A DNA stretch of 64,000 bases from Phocaeicola sp. Lineage in GTDB: Bacteria; Bacteroidota; Bacteroidia; Bacteroidales; Bacteroidaceae. The stretch is taken from NCBI GenBank assembly GCA_022764505.1, contig JALEQJ010000040.1, positions 1 to 64,000 of the forward strand, given 5' to 3'. Position numbers and translations under genes: made by a program. The notes below the pieces were generated by a model. That model was not told where the DNA came from. It saw nothing but the letters and a program-made list of their open reading frames with translations, and ran no database searches. This document shows, piece after piece, positions 1 through 10,159 of this stretch. Within the stretch, counting starts at the first letter, position 1, and each line of letters starts with the position of its first letter.

Positions 1-96
1 GCACTTCCCGGCAAAGAAAAAGTAGAAAATGGGAAAATATACCACATTCGTATAAAATGGAGTGAAAACAAAATTGAATGGGGTTGGGTCTTCTAA
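1..96 (+). CDS. C-terminal end of a CDS truncated by the window start (...ALPGKEKVENGKIYHIRIKWSENKIEWGWVF*)
   Basis: Open frame from base 1 to TAA at 94-96, followed by a terminator hairpin at 172-207. Confidence 0.6.
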   Translation, partial: ALPGKEKVENGKIYHIRIKWSENKIEWGWVF

Positions 97-171
97 AATA
101 AAAGTTTCTACTCACATTAAATATCAGATAATTCTGTTTCAACAATTCCAATTAAGCGACAAATAGATGTT

Positions 172-207
172 AAGAGGCGATGTCATAGATTTTTGACATC
201 GCCTCTT
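172..207 (+). terminator. Rho-independent terminator hairpin
   Basis: AAGAGGCGATGTCA / TGACATCGCCTCTT arms followed by a T-run. Confidence 0.75.
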
Positions 208-234
208 TTTTAAGTCCAAGGGCTTAAAAGTTCT

Positions 235-316
235 ATTTCAAACCGAAGTTTACATAAACCTCCGCCATAGTTTATATAAACCTCCATCGTGGTTTATATA
301 AACCTAAGTACGAAAC
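235..316. repeat. Intergenic GTTTATATAAAC palindromic repeat, copy 1
   Basis: tttcaaaccgaagtttacataaac...gtttatataaacc...taagtacgaaa; three palindromic units; similar to 8865, 39509 and 46869 copies. Confidence 0.8.
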
Positions 317-363
317 AGAGATAAAAAACAAACGATAAAACTCTCCATACAGATATTCCTGCT

Positions 364-906
364 TTATCTACACACAGAAGTATGTACCTCTCCTGTTTCT
401 GCTATGATGGTTTGCGTCCGGAAACCTTGTGTGCGGAGCAAGTCTATGAGTGGAGTAGGTACAAACCCTGTGATGAACTCCAAACGTTCTTCCTTTGTAA
501 GTTTTGTTGCCGCCTCTATAATCATCTCCTTGGGGTGTATGCCTTGTTCCAACATAGGACGGACATCGTAAGAGATTTTAAGAGGTTTATTCGGCAGTTC
601 TTTGTTCTCTTCGGAGAAAGGAACAGCCAAGTCTGTATCTGGGCAAACAGACGATAGAGGCATTTGTCCCACGACTTTTCTCATAGAATTGACCCATACC
701 AACATTTCTATATTCCCTATTTCTGCGGCACGTTGCAAGGTCGTAACCTTTGCCATAGTGTTACGTAGCAAAGGATTTTTCAATGCCCTGAAAGCAGGCG
801 CAGCCTCTACAATCAGCTGTTCTACTTCAGGATACCACTCCAATACTTGCCATACGGAAGAAGAGGGTAGAATTTCCTTGCTTTCTATGGCATTATTTCT
901 GTTCAT
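364..906 (-). CDS. DUF1858-like protein
   Basis: ORF of 180 aa with SSSVWQVLEWYPEVEQLIVEAAPAF..., next to a DUF438-like hemerythrin/PAS gene. Confidence 0.6.
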   Translation of the reverse strand: MNRNNAIESKEILPSSSVWQVLEWYPEVEQLIVEAAPAFRALKNPLLRNTMAKVTTLQRAAEIGNIEMLVWVNSMRKVVGQMPLSSVCPDTDLAVPFSEENKELPNKPLKISYDVRPMLEQGIHPKEMIIEAATKLTKEERLEFITGFVPTPLIDLLRTQGFRTQTIIAETGEVHTSVCR

Positions 907-2134
907 AAGAGAGTAGTCTTTGGTCTCCTTCCAAACTGCGAAGAGCTGTAATGTCTTGTGTTACTTCCAATACCCCCAAGTAAGTACCGTCCTTACTTCT
1001 TACTGCGGTATATTCTATTACGATGAAACGTCCCTTGAAATTGGACAACCAGAAAGTGGCTTTGTTTTCTTTACCTGTTTTGAAATCATTGATGATTTGT
1101 TCTACAATGTGTACGCTGCCGGGAGGGTGACACATACGTACATCTCTACCTATGATAGAACGATTGCGCTCAAACACACGCTTTGGACTGTGCGAGAAGA
1201 AACGAACCTTGTCGTTCTTGTCTACGAAAGTCAGATCTATAGGCAAGTGCAAGAAGAGGGCTTCCAATTCTTCCATATCAAAAGCTCCCGAAGAAAGTCG
1301 TATGGCATCTGCTTGAATGTATTCTGCCGTAGTAGCCTGTTGTGCCTTTTCGGAGGGTTTCCATTCTGTTTGCGGATCGTAAAGACAATACCCAAATTCT
1401 GTGGTTTCCTGATACACTTTGAACCAATCTTCTTCTGTGAGGGTTTCCAAGCACATAGGAAGCAGGATTTGCTCTTCTTTCATAATCATACCCTCTATAA
1501 GTGTGATGAGTGGTTCCAATACGAGGGTGGCTACAGAGCTGAGTTCTGCCACTTCTGAGATGGGTGCATAAGAGGATTCGTGCGCAGCCTTGAGAAGTTC
1601 ACGTATTTCATCGTGTTTTCCCCACATAACTTTGGGAGGACCTGTGATTTCATTCTTTTCAAGGAAAGGGAAGAGAAGATATTCCTTGCGCTTATAGTGT
1701 TTATCTAAGTCCGAAAGCGCATTGAGATGCTGTTTCAGTGCTAAAAGGAAAGCCGGTAAGTCCGACGTCTCTATAGCAGGAATAGCCAATATCCATTCTT
1801 TGAGGCGTGTCAAGACTTCTTCTACTTTCCTATTTTCCTGTTTGAAAGTGTCTACAGGGTGTCCGGCAGGTACATCGGGAGCACCGTCTGTATCTATGCT
1901 ACCGTCCAATACAGCTGTATGCAAATCGCAAAAATCCAAGATTTCCGCCTCTGTGAGTGCACGGGTATTGATGAGTTCCTGTTCTACCTCTACTACTTCA
2001 TTGTAAGGGATAGAAGAAAGTACCTCTACGAGTCTTTTACGGAGTACTTCGGGATTTTCTCCTTCGTGCAGTCTTAACAATAAGTGACGAAGCATTTCTT
2101 TTCTTTGGCTGGAATTGTCTATCAGTTCGCTCAT
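893..2134 (-). CDS. DUF438 / hemerythrin-like / PAS domain protein
   Basis: HxxxE-rich hemerythrin-like centre (LSDLDKHYKRKEYLLFPFLEKN, KHDEIRELL, KEEQILLPM) and C-terminal PAS-like region. Confidence 0.75.
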   Translation of the reverse strand: MSELIDNSSQRKEMLRHLLLRLHEGENPEVLRKRLVEVLSSIPYNEVVEVEQELINTRALTEAEILDFCDLHTAVLDGSIDTDGAPDVPAGHPVDTFKQENRKVEEVLTRLKEWILAIPAIETSDLPAFLLALKQHLNALSDLDKHYKRKEYLLFPFLEKNEITGPPKVMWGKHDEIRELLKAAHESSYAPISEVAELSSVATLVLEPLITLIEGMIMKEEQILLPMCLETLTEEDWFKVYQETTEFGYCLYDPQTEWKPSEKAQQATTAEYIQADAIRLSSGAFDMEELEALFLHLPIDLTFVDKNDKVRFFSHSPKRVFERNRSIIGRDVRMCHPPGSVHIVEQIINDFKTGKENKATFWLSNFKGRFIVIEYTAVRSKDGTYLGVLEVTQDITALRSLEGDQRLLSYEQK

Positions 2135-2310
2135 ATCTCTATGTTTTATTGGTTATGTTTCTTCATTTGATGGTACAAAAGTAAAAAGAGCGATGCGCCT
2201 ATTTTGTAACGCTTGTTACAAGTATACTTTTCTGTCGTTTTCCTATAAGAAAATTCCGTTTTATAGCTTGATCTACTCCATATAAAACAAAAAATTCTCT
2301 TGTGCTTATG

Positions 2311-3447
2311 TTATTTCTCACCGGTCAAAATAGCGAGGGCATTGGGGAAGTATCTTTTTAAGAAAGCATATATACCCAAGCAACAAACTACGGTAACAGA
2401 CGATATGAGAATATATCTCAAAAGCATCAGAGCTAAATTTCCATCAGGAATCCATACTTCAAGAGTTGCTTTTACGTGCCATAAAATCATATTTGTATGC
2501 AGAAGATAAACAAAAAAACTGCTATTTTTTAGAAAAGCAGATGGAACTACATTCTTCTGCTTAACAAAACTTGCAGTGGAGCCAATTATAGCAATCAACG
2601 AGGCTATGATAAAGAAAGGCATAGCTCTATAAGCCCACAACTGTCCATCTAATGCTACTATCGGAAAAAATAAAATCAATGAAATCAAAACTGCCGGCTT
2701 ATATAAACGGTATGCCATCAGAACCAAGTTTTGTTGCTGTAAACTCAAATAAGCTCCGAGAGAAAAGTAGAAGCATGAGATGAGAGTTAATCCCGGAAAG
2801 TAGAACCAAATACCACTTAGATAACATAATGTAAGACACAATATACATAGTTTTCTAGTAGTAGACAGAAACAGATATATGAAAGGGGACAAAATTGCAA
2901 GTACCATTAAGTCACGTAAGAACCAAAGAGGAATACTATCCGGTGCACTCATAAGAATAGGGTTATTCAACCAGTTTAAGTTATCAAATCCCCAAACATT
3001 GGAATCCCAAAAGATATGCCAGCCTCCTTTACTTTCAAAGAATTGAGTAATATTTGATAAAGGCTTTCCTTTTACCAAATATGCCAAGATTTTAATAAGA
3101 ATAATAGGAGCCAAATAGATTCCCATCCACAAAATATAGGGAAGAAAGATTCGCTTTTTACGATCTCTCAGCTTCTGCAAATATAGCTTAAGAGTAAAAG
3201 ACCTTTGCTTATAAAAAAAGAAATACCCGGCAATCAAAAAGAAGAAAGGAACTGCTGTAGAAGCAATGACATGAGAAATAGCAATACGAAAAAGATTATA
3301 ACAATCTATATAAGTCAGTTCATTCCAGTTTATTTGCGCTGTTTCAACTATGCTTGGTTCTCCAAATCCATGAATAAAAACTACAGCAATGGCAAAAGGA
3401 AATCTAAGGATATCTATGGTTCGGGATTGTAAATTCTCGTTAGTCAT
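2311..3447 (-). CDS. Acyltransferase 3 family membrane protein
   Basis: N-terminal RTIDILRFPFAIAVVFIHGFG; about 10 hydrophobic segments. Confidence 0.75.
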   Translation of the reverse strand: MTNENLQSRTIDILRFPFAIAVVFIHGFGEPSIVETAQINWNELTYIDCYNLFRIAISHVIASTAVPFFFLIAGYFFFYKQRSFTLKLYLQKLRDRKKRIFLPYILWMGIYLAPIILIKILAYLVKGKPLSNITQFFESKGGWHIFWDSNVWGFDNLNWLNNPILMSAPDSIPLWFLRDLMVLAILSPFIYLFLSTTRKLCILCLTLCYLSGIWFYFPGLTLISCFYFSLGAYLSLQQQNLVLMAYRLYKPAVLISLILFFPIVALDGQLWAYRAMPFFIIASLIAIIGSTASFVKQKNVVPSAFLKNSSFFVYLLHTNMILWHVKATLEVWIPDGNLALMLLRYILISSVTVVCCLGIYAFLKRYFPNALAILTGEK

Positions 3448-3581
3448 TTCGCATTTATCTATTTATAACACAAAGATATAGGCTTTATTTTATATGATTC
3501 ATATATAGAGAAGCAAATAATAGAAAACTTATATATACCAAAGCCGGTTCCGTATCATGCAATAGTCTTAAAGGATATAAA

Positions 3582-3618
3582 AAATCAGGTGTACCAATTA
3601 TTAGGGTACACCTGATTT
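3582..3618. terminator. Terminator hairpin downstream of the SusCD-like operon
   Basis: AAATCAGGTGTACC / GGTACACCTGATTT perfect arms. Confidence 0.75.
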
Positions 3619-3648
3619 CTTGTATCTCTAAGAGTGTTTATATGCTAC

Positions 3649-5301
3649 TTAAAAGTTGGCTTTTTTTGCGTCCCACCAGAGACGTGTAGCGATGTTGTCA
3701 TTAGCTTGTCCACCGAGGTGTTTGTAACCGGACTCTACACCAATCTTATTATTGTTCTTTTCGTCTTCTGTGAATGGGAGACGACGGATACCAATGACTG
3801 TAAGTTCCGGATATTGGCTACGATTTTCTGCTACAGGGAAAATCTTAGGATAGCCTGTACGGCGGAATTCGCTCCATGCTTCTTGTCCTTCCGGGAAATT
3901 GGCAATCCACTTTTGAGTGATGATCTTTTGGAGTTTTTCTTCGTCTGTACCACCGAATTTCACTGTTACATTGTTCATAGCTTTGATGTTCAAAGCAGGA
4001 TTATATGGGTCTACATAATCTGCAGCCATACGTGTATCATCTGCTATGTAAGCATCTGCTTTATCTGCTACGCCATAGTCTGCAAAAGAAGTACGGATAC
4101 CTTGTTTATAGAGTTCTTCTGCTGTTCCGTTCATCTTCCAGCCACGGAGTGCGCCTTCTGCACGGAGGAAGTAAGCTTCTGCACGTTTCATGATAGGAAG
4201 TGGGAAATCCGAGCTATACACATCTGCTGCACCGGTAGGCATCTTGATGATAGAGTACATTTTGTATTGACCGCCACCCGGTACTACGAAACCACAACGC
4301 ACACCTACATACTTACCGATAGATTTGGTAGGTTTACCATCTTGATCCAAGATGTCTTGTGCTACACCATCTGTTTCTTTCCAGCCTACAGGAAGTACCA
4401 TCTTAGGCAGACGTGGGTCTGCATAACCGTCCAAAATAGAAACGAAAGAAGCGTTGATACAGCAGTCGTTATAGTTACGGCTGATGATCATAAGTGGATT
4501 CTTGATAGCCGGATCACGTACTTCTATGTTCTTGTCTTGGTCTGTGAGTACACCATACTTATTTGCAACAGCAGCTTCTGCCTGTGCTTTGGCCAGTGCA
4601 GGATCTACTTTTACGACGCGCATAGCCAAACGGAGGCGCATAGTGTTGATAAAGCGCAACCATGTAGTATGATTTCCACCACAGATTTTATCGAAAGCAA
4701 GTCTTGCAGGTACATTACCATTCTTGTCTATGAAGCTTGTCATTCTCTTGGCTGCATCGTCCAAGTCTGCAAAGAAAGATTTATAGATTTCTTCCTGTGA
4801 ATCGTATTCTACAGAGAGACCTCCTTGCATAGCTTTAGAGTAAGGCATAGGACCATAGGTATCTGTAATCTTGCTGGCTCCTGCTATACGCAAAACTTTT
4901 GCTATGGCTATATAGTCATCTTCTTGTGTGAAAGAGAGTACAGTAGTCATCGGTTTTACTACGTGAATCATGTACATGTTGAAGTTCCAGTTGTTCCAAC
5001 CGTTGGACATGTAGTAAAGCAAATTGTTATTGTTTCCACCGAAAGGTGTAGGAGCGGCAAAGTAACCGGAATACATATCGGCATTCAGGTTCTGCATGAT
5101 TTGATATTCCCAGTCTCCGTTACTTTGATTGAAGTAGATAGAGAGCTGAGCTTCATTGAAGTAATTCCCTATAGCAAGGTCTTTGTTTTCCAACCCGTAA
5201 GGATTCTTATTGATGTCCTCAAAATCGCCGGTACATGCGCTAAGCCCCATAGTAAGACCGAGTGCCAATGCTGCGATTGATTTTATACTATATTTTTTCA
5301 T
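3649..5301 (-). CDS. SusD/RagB family outer-membrane lipoprotein
   Basis: Lipobox (LSACTGDFEDINKNPYG), typical SusD-like C-terminus; next to SusC-like gene. Confidence 0.9.
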   Translation of the reverse strand: MKKYSIKSIAALALGLTMGLSACTGDFEDINKNPYGLENKDLAIGNYFNEAQLSIYFNQSNGDWEYQIMQNLNADMYSGYFAAPTPFGGNNNNLLYYMSNGWNNWNFNMYMIHVVKPMTTVLSFTQEDDYIAIAKVLRIAGASKITDTYGPMPYSKAMQGGLSVEYDSQEEIYKSFFADLDDAAKRMTSFIDKNGNVPARLAFDKICGGNHTTWLRFINTMRLRLAMRVVKVDPALAKAQAEAAVANKYGVLTDQDKNIEVRDPAIKNPLMIISRNYNDCCINASFVSILDGYADPRLPKMVLPVGWKETDGVAQDILDQDGKPTKSIGKYVGVRCGFVVPGGGQYKMYSIIKMPTGAADVYSSDFPLPIMKRAEAYFLRAEGALRGWKMNGTAEELYKQGIRTSFADYGVADKADAYIADDTRMAADYVDPYNPALNIKAMNNVTVKFGGTDEEKLQKIITQKWIANFPEGQEAWSEFRRTGYPKIFPVAENRSQYPELTVIGIRRLPFTEDEKNNNKIGVESGYKHLGGQANDNIATRLWWDAKKANF

Positions 5302-5316
5302 ACTGTCTGCAATTTT

Positions 5317-8300
5317 TTAGAAGGTTGCTTTGATGTTGATACCGAAACTGCGTGTAGAAGGCAGTGCGAAGTAGTTTGAACCGGAGAAGCCGTTCAGTGT
5401 AGACATAGACACTTCCGGATCCGATGGAGCATCTTTGTAGAGGAAGAAGAGATTTCTACCTACAAGACTCAAGCTCAAGTTCTTTGATGCACCGAATACA
5501 TCGCGGAAAGTATATCCCAATGAAAGTTCACGCAGACGGAAGTTGGTAGCAGAGTACACATAGTTAGTACCATGGTTATCTCTTGAACCTACGAGTTCGT
5601 AATAGTTCTTAGCCGGTATTTTTGTTCCGTTTCCGAGATCTACACCTCCATTGTTACGAGCGTCTGCTGTAGCTTGAGAAACACCATAAGCGTCCAATAC
5701 TGCTTGTGTAGCGTCTATATAATTACCACCTATACGTCCGTCTATGAGGAAGTAAAGTTGGAAATTATCGTAAGTAAAGGTGTTGCTCCAGCCGAGAGAC
5801 CATTTAGAGTTTACATTACCTACTTTTACGTAATCATCTCCCATAAGAGGAATGTTCTTGTCGTTTACTTGGATTACGCCTTTTTCATCACGTTTCAAGA
5901 CTTTAGAGTAGATATCTCCATAAGAACCACCTTCTACGAGGCGAAGTTTGTAACCTTGTATTTGACCTATTTCTACTTGATCCAGACGGTCGTCTATTTC
6001 TTTGATGAGGTTATCATTGTAAGAAAGGTTGATACCTGTTTTCCAACGGAACTTATCGCTGAATGGTTGAGTATAGCTCAATGTAGTTTCAAATCCACTG
6101 TTTTGGATATTACCTGCATTGAAGAACTTCTTCTCAAAACCGGATGCCTTTGGCACATTCATTTCGAAATATTGGTTCTTGTTGTTGGTCTTATAGTAAG
6201 TGAAATCCCATTCCAAACGGTTGTCAAACATAGAGAGATCAAAACCGAATTCCATAGAGTGCATCTTTTCCGGTTGCATTTCTTTGAATGGTTCTTTTCC
6301 GTTGAAGTCTATAGTACCTTTGTTGGTAAGGGTGTGCATAGGGTGTGTAATGTAAGCCGGCATAGCATTACCTACTATAGAGTAAGAACCACGGAATTTG
6401 AAGAGATTGATAAACTTAGGAAGTTTCACCATTTCGTTTATAAGGGCTGTTACCCCTACAGATGGATAGAAGAATGGATCTTTCAATGTAGAAGACCAGT
6501 CATTACGCGCTGTGAGGTCTACATAGAGCATATCCTTGTAACCTACTTGTGCAGTAGCGAACACCGAGTTCAATCTGCTACGAGTAAGTTTTTGACCATT
6601 TCCGTTCTTGTCTCCGTTTACTACAGAGAAGAAATTGGCAATGTACATACTACCACCGGGGCTTGCATTGAGCTCTGCAAGGCGTACATCTGTGAAGCTG
6701 GTACCAAGTGCTGCATTGATTTCGTAGTCTCCGAAATTCTTGCTGAAGTTTGCCATCAAGTCTCCATAGAATTGTTCATCGCTATTGGTAATGTATTGGT
6801 AGCTACCAAGTGTTCCTGCAAATACACTGGAAGTACCTGCGTAGAGACGGCGGTCGTAAGTATCCGAAGACTTGTCGTAGCTCAAACGTCCTTGCAGGCT
6901 GAGATAGTCTGTAAGGTCATACTTCACTGTACCGGAGAGCATCACACGTTCACGTGTTTCTTTGTGCGGATTGCGGTAGATAACCCAATAAGGATTGGCA
7001 GAGAAGTCTTGGTTTACGTCTGTGTACCAAAGTTGGCGTTCGTATCCTTTGGCTCCGTCCATTTCTGCAAAGTTATTTTTGTAGTAACCGAAATCGCCAT
7101 TGGCAGGGAAAGTATAGAGACCAGTGAGCGGATTGCGGTATTGTCCGGGCTCGTGGCGATTATTACCTTTCTGTTTGATGTAGTTCATAGAACCGGTGAT
7201 GGCGAGTTTTCCGTCCAGCAACTTGATAGTTTCTTTAAGGCTGAAGTTATGACGGATAAAGTCGTTGGTAGGCATAATACCATTGGCACGTGTATTAGCA
7301 TAAGAGATATAGTTTTGCATTTTGTCGCTACCACCACTTATGGCTACAGAGTTAATGAGCGTGCTACCTGTACGGAAGAAATCGTCCACGCGATTAGCAC
7401 CTTTGGCTTGTCCTGCGGGGATTTTTTCGCCCCAGCTTCTTTGATCCAAAGAACCGTCTGCATTTACTACAGCTCCGTATTCGCTTTGGAGTTTTGGAAG
7501 TGCCAATGCGCTTTCGAAGGTTGTACTGCTGGATACATCTACACGTACTACGCCTTCCGAACCTTTCTTGGTAGTGATGAGTACTACCCCATTGGCTGCC
7601 ATAGAACCATAGAGTGCAGCTGCAGAAGCACCCTTCAGTACGTTGATGCTGGCTATATCATCAGGGTTAAGGTTGGAAAGTGCATCTCCACCATCACGAC
7701 CACCGTATCCATCGTTCAACTGTGTAGAACTGTTGTTTGCCATAGGCATACCATCTATTACGATGAGTGGTTGGTTGTTTCCTTGTGCAGACTTGTTACC
7801 ACGAATAATGATCTTGGAAGATCCTCCCGCACCGGAAGAGTTCGGTGTAATGTTCAAACCTGCAGTCTTACCTTGAAGGCTGTTGATGAGGTTAGGATCT
7901 TTAGCACGTGTAAGTTCGTCTCCTCCTACCTTTTGTGTAGCATAGGTCAAACTCTTTGCCTTACGTTCTATACCCATAGCTGTTACGACTACTTCTTCTA
8001 TGAGCTGAGTGTCTTCTTGTAGAACGATTCTATAAGAAGTTCCGGGTGCTACCGTAATTTCTTTAGTTACATAACCGATGTAAGAAATCTCCAATATAGC
8101 TCCTTGAGGTGCGTTCAATTGGAATTCTCCATCAACATTGGTTACGGTACCATTGGTAGTATTTTTCACTTTGATACTTACTCCAATTAAGGCTTCGCCT
8201 AAACGGTCTGTAACCGTACCTTTAATGGCGACGTTTTGTTGTTGCATCGTAGCTGTTACAGCCGACGCATGATCCAATTGGTCTGTATTTGCCCAAGCAT

Positions 8301-8370
8301 TTCCCGTAGCGAGAGATCCGCAGAGCAGAAGAAGCAGACCTTTAGACTTACTGCTGAAACTGTTCTTCAT
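5317..8370 (-). CDS. SusC/RagA family TonB-linked outer-membrane protein
   Basis: CarboxypepD-reg-like region (IKGTVTDRLGEALIGVSIKVKNT), plug, C-terminal aromatic beta-strand; start re-set to MKNSFSSKSKGLLLLL signal peptide. Confidence 0.92.
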   Translation of the reverse strand: MKNSFSSKSKGLLLLLCGSLATGNAWANTDQLDHASAVTATMQQQNVAIKGTVTDRLGEALIGVSIKVKNTTNGTVTNVDGEFQLNAPQGAILEISYIGYVTKEITVAPGTSYRIVLQEDTQLIEEVVVTAMGIERKAKSLTYATQKVGGDELTRAKDPNLINSLQGKTAGLNITPNSSGAGGSSKIIIRGNKSAQGNNQPLIVIDGMPMANNSSTQLNDGYGGRDGGDALSNLNPDDIASINVLKGASAAALYGSMAANGVVLITTKKGSEGVVRVDVSSSTTFESALALPKLQSEYGAVVNADGSLDQRSWGEKIPAGQAKGANRVDDFFRTGSTLINSVAISGGSDKMQNYISYANTRANGIMPTNDFIRHNFSLKETIKLLDGKLAITGSMNYIKQKGNNRHEPGQYRNPLTGLYTFPANGDFGYYKNNFAEMDGAKGYERQLWYTDVNQDFSANPYWVIYRNPHKETRERVMLSGTVKYDLTDYLSLQGRLSYDKSSDTYDRRLYAGTSSVFAGTLGSYQYITNSDEQFYGDLMANFSKNFGDYEINAALGTSFTDVRLAELNASPGGSMYIANFFSVVNGDKNGNGQKLTRSRLNSVFATAQVGYKDMLYVDLTARNDWSSTLKDPFFYPSVGVTALINEMVKLPKFINLFKFRGSYSIVGNAMPAYITHPMHTLTNKGTIDFNGKEPFKEMQPEKMHSMEFGFDLSMFDNRLEWDFTYYKTNNKNQYFEMNVPKASGFEKKFFNAGNIQNSGFETTLSYTQPFSDKFRWKTGINLSYNDNLIKEIDDRLDQVEIGQIQGYKLRLVEGGSYGDIYSKVLKRDEKGVIQVNDKNIPLMGDDYVKVGNVNSKWSLGWSNTFTYDNFQLYFLIDGRIGGNYIDATQAVLDAYGVSQATADARNNGGVDLGNGTKIPAKNYYELVGSRDNHGTNYVYSATNFRLRELSLGYTFRDVFGASKNLSLSLVGRNLFFLYKDAPSDPEVSMSTLNGFSGSNYFALPSTRSFGINIKATF

Positions 8371-8864
8371 GTCGTTGCTTTGTTTAGTTATAAATGAAAA
8401 TTGGGTTTGGTTTTCTACTTTATCCTTTGCTACCTGCCATAGTACGCAAAGGTTTATTTGAAGCGAAAGATATGCACATTCTACTATCTCATAGGAGAAT
8501 GGCAAATTTGAGATTTTTTTCTTTTTCTTTTAATCGGTAGAGATAGCTATAGCCTTGCTTTGGGCAAGTCTTGGCGTATAGCTTTCCTACTTACTTGTTT
8601 TTTCGTGCTAAATTTGATACAAAGATGTACGTCTTTTTTGCCTTGTGCAAGTTTTTTACTGTTTATTAACGTGCAATTAACTCCAAACCGTGTTACACAT
8701 CATTTTTCTTTGAAAAGTACGGTATACAGAAGTATACAGAAAATGATTTCGGGAAGAAACAAGCCTCTCTATATAATAAGGGGAAGAATGCCATAGGTAT
8801 TGTGCCGAAAAGAATTTGGGGGGACTTCTTACCTATTCAAGGAAGGTAAATATGAAAATCTTTA

Positions 8865-8945
8865 TTTCATACCGAAGTTTATATAAACCGCAATGAAAGT
8901 TTATATAAACCATAGTGGAAGTTTACATCAACTTAAGTACGAAAC
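8865..8945. repeat. GTTTATATAAAC palindromic repeat, copy 2
   Basis: tttcataccgaagtttatataaacc...gtttatataaacc...gtttacatcaacttaagtacgaaa. Confidence 0.8.
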
Positions 8946-8975
8946 AAAATTTCCCAATGATGAGTAAAAAAGAAC

Positions 8976-9009
8976 GAGGGTGCAGCAAAAATATTTTTGC
9001 TGCACCCTC
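8976..9009 (-). terminator. Terminator downstream of the ROK kinase
   Basis: GAGGGTGCAGCAAAAAT / ATTTTTGCTGCACCCTC perfect 17-bp arms. Confidence 0.7.
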
Positions 9010-9048
9010 TGTTTTATTAAGGTAAATCTCGGTCTGAACTTATTATGC

Positions 9049-10026
9049 TTAAACCGTCTTTCCTACTTCCCAACCCAAGGCACTGGCACCCAATACGGCA
9101 GCATCTGCATCTTTGAGCTGAGAAAGCAGAATTTCTGTTTTCCCTTTGTATATTTTCAATACGTTTTCTTCTATAGCACGTTTGATAGGATTCAATATAT
9201 AATCTCCTGAGCGAGCTAAACCACCGAATAAGACAATGGCTTCCGGACTGGAAAAGGCGATAGCATTTGCCAAAGCTTCTCCCAAGATTCTACCAGTATA
9301 CTCAAATATATCTTGTGCCATTTTATCTCCTTGCACAGCCGCATCGTACACATCTTTGGAAACGATTTCTTCTGCGGGGATATTGCGTAGCAAACTATCT
9401 TCGGAACGAGCCACCAAAAACTCACGAGCTGTACGTGCCACCCCTGTAGCAGAGCAGTAAGTTTCCAAACAGCCATGTCTTCCACAGCCACAAAGGCGAC
9501 CTTCACGGTTTACAATCACGTGTCCCAGTTCTCCTGCAAATCCATCGTGTCCATAGAGCAACTGTCCGTTTACTACGATACCGCTTCCTACACCTGTACC
9601 CAAGGTTATCATAATAAAATCTTTGAGTCCACGTGCAGCACCATAAGTCATTTCGCCTATAGCGGCTGCATTTGCATCGTTGGTAAGTGCTGTAGGTATA
9701 CCTAAGCGTTCCTCAAAGAGTTTAGCCAAAGGAATTACACCTTTCCAAGGCAAGTTGGGTGCAAACTCTATGGTTCCTTTGTAATAGTTTCCATTGGGCG
9801 CGCCTATACCCAAACCTTTGATCTTTTCTACACCGCCTACAGTATTTACCAGCTCCAGTAACTTGGTGCAAGCGGCATCTACATAATCATCTATTTTTTC
9901 GTATTGTTGTGTTTTGATAGAGCTACTCGTAAGGACATTTCCACGAGAGTCTACAATGCCGAAAACCGTATTGGTACCACCAATATCCATACCCACGACA
10001 TAGGGTTTTTCTACGTTTAGCGTCAT
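9049..10026 (-). CDS. ROK family sugar kinase (glucokinase-like)
   Basis: VVGMDIGGTNTVFGIVD, GTGVGSGIVVNG, GELGHVIVNREGRLCGCGRHGCLETYCS. Confidence 0.92.
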   Translation of the reverse strand: MTLNVEKPYVVGMDIGGTNTVFGIVDSRGNVLTSSSIKTQQYEKIDDYVDAACTKLLELVNTVGGVEKIKGLGIGAPNGNYYKGTIEFAPNLPWKGVIPLAKLFEERLGIPTALTNDANAAAIGEMTYGAARGLKDFIMITLGTGVGSGIVVNGQLLYGHDGFAGELGHVIVNREGRLCGCGRHGCLETYCSATGVARTAREFLVARSEDSLLRNIPAEEIVSKDVYDAAVQGDKMAQDIFEYTGRILGEALANAIAFSSPEAIVLFGGLARSGDYILNPIKRAIEENVLKIYKGKTEILLSQLKDADAAVLGASALGWEVGKTV

Positions 10027-10127
10027 TTGTCTCTTCTATTATTAAGTTTCTGCGGGCAAATGTAGAGATAAGTACTCGTAGAAGCAAATAAAGGATTTAT
10101 TTTTTGGAAGATACATCTATTTAATCC

Positions 10128-10135
10128 TACCTTTG
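10128..10135 (+). promoter_or_regulatory. Putative Bacteroidetes -7 box TACCTTTG
   Basis: Matches TAnnTTTG upstream of the ABC efflux operon. Confidence 0.5.
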
Positions 10136-10159
10136 GGAAACTTAGAAACACATATATGT

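Larger units (their letters stand above)
8787..9009. repeat. Long composite intergenic repeat, copy 1 (includes a GTTTATATAAAC element and a terminator-like hairpin)
   Basis: aatgccataggtattgtgc...cttcttacctattcaaggaag...gaacgagggtgcagcaaaaatatttttgctgcaccctc; homologous to reverse complement of 60577-60757. Confidence 0.7.

Noticed and set aside
235-316. Possible CRISPR array from regularly spaced GTTTATATAAAC units
   Set aside because: Units are only about 12 bp with about 10-bp spacers that are themselves conserved between loci; no cas genes; better explained as a palindromic repeat element
3634-4800. 388-aa plus ORF
   Set aside because: Antisense shadow of the SusD-like gene
5674-8022. 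782-aa plus ORF
   Set aside because: Antisense to a clear SusC-like gene; low-complexity Cys/Tyr/Val-rich translation typical of a shadow frame
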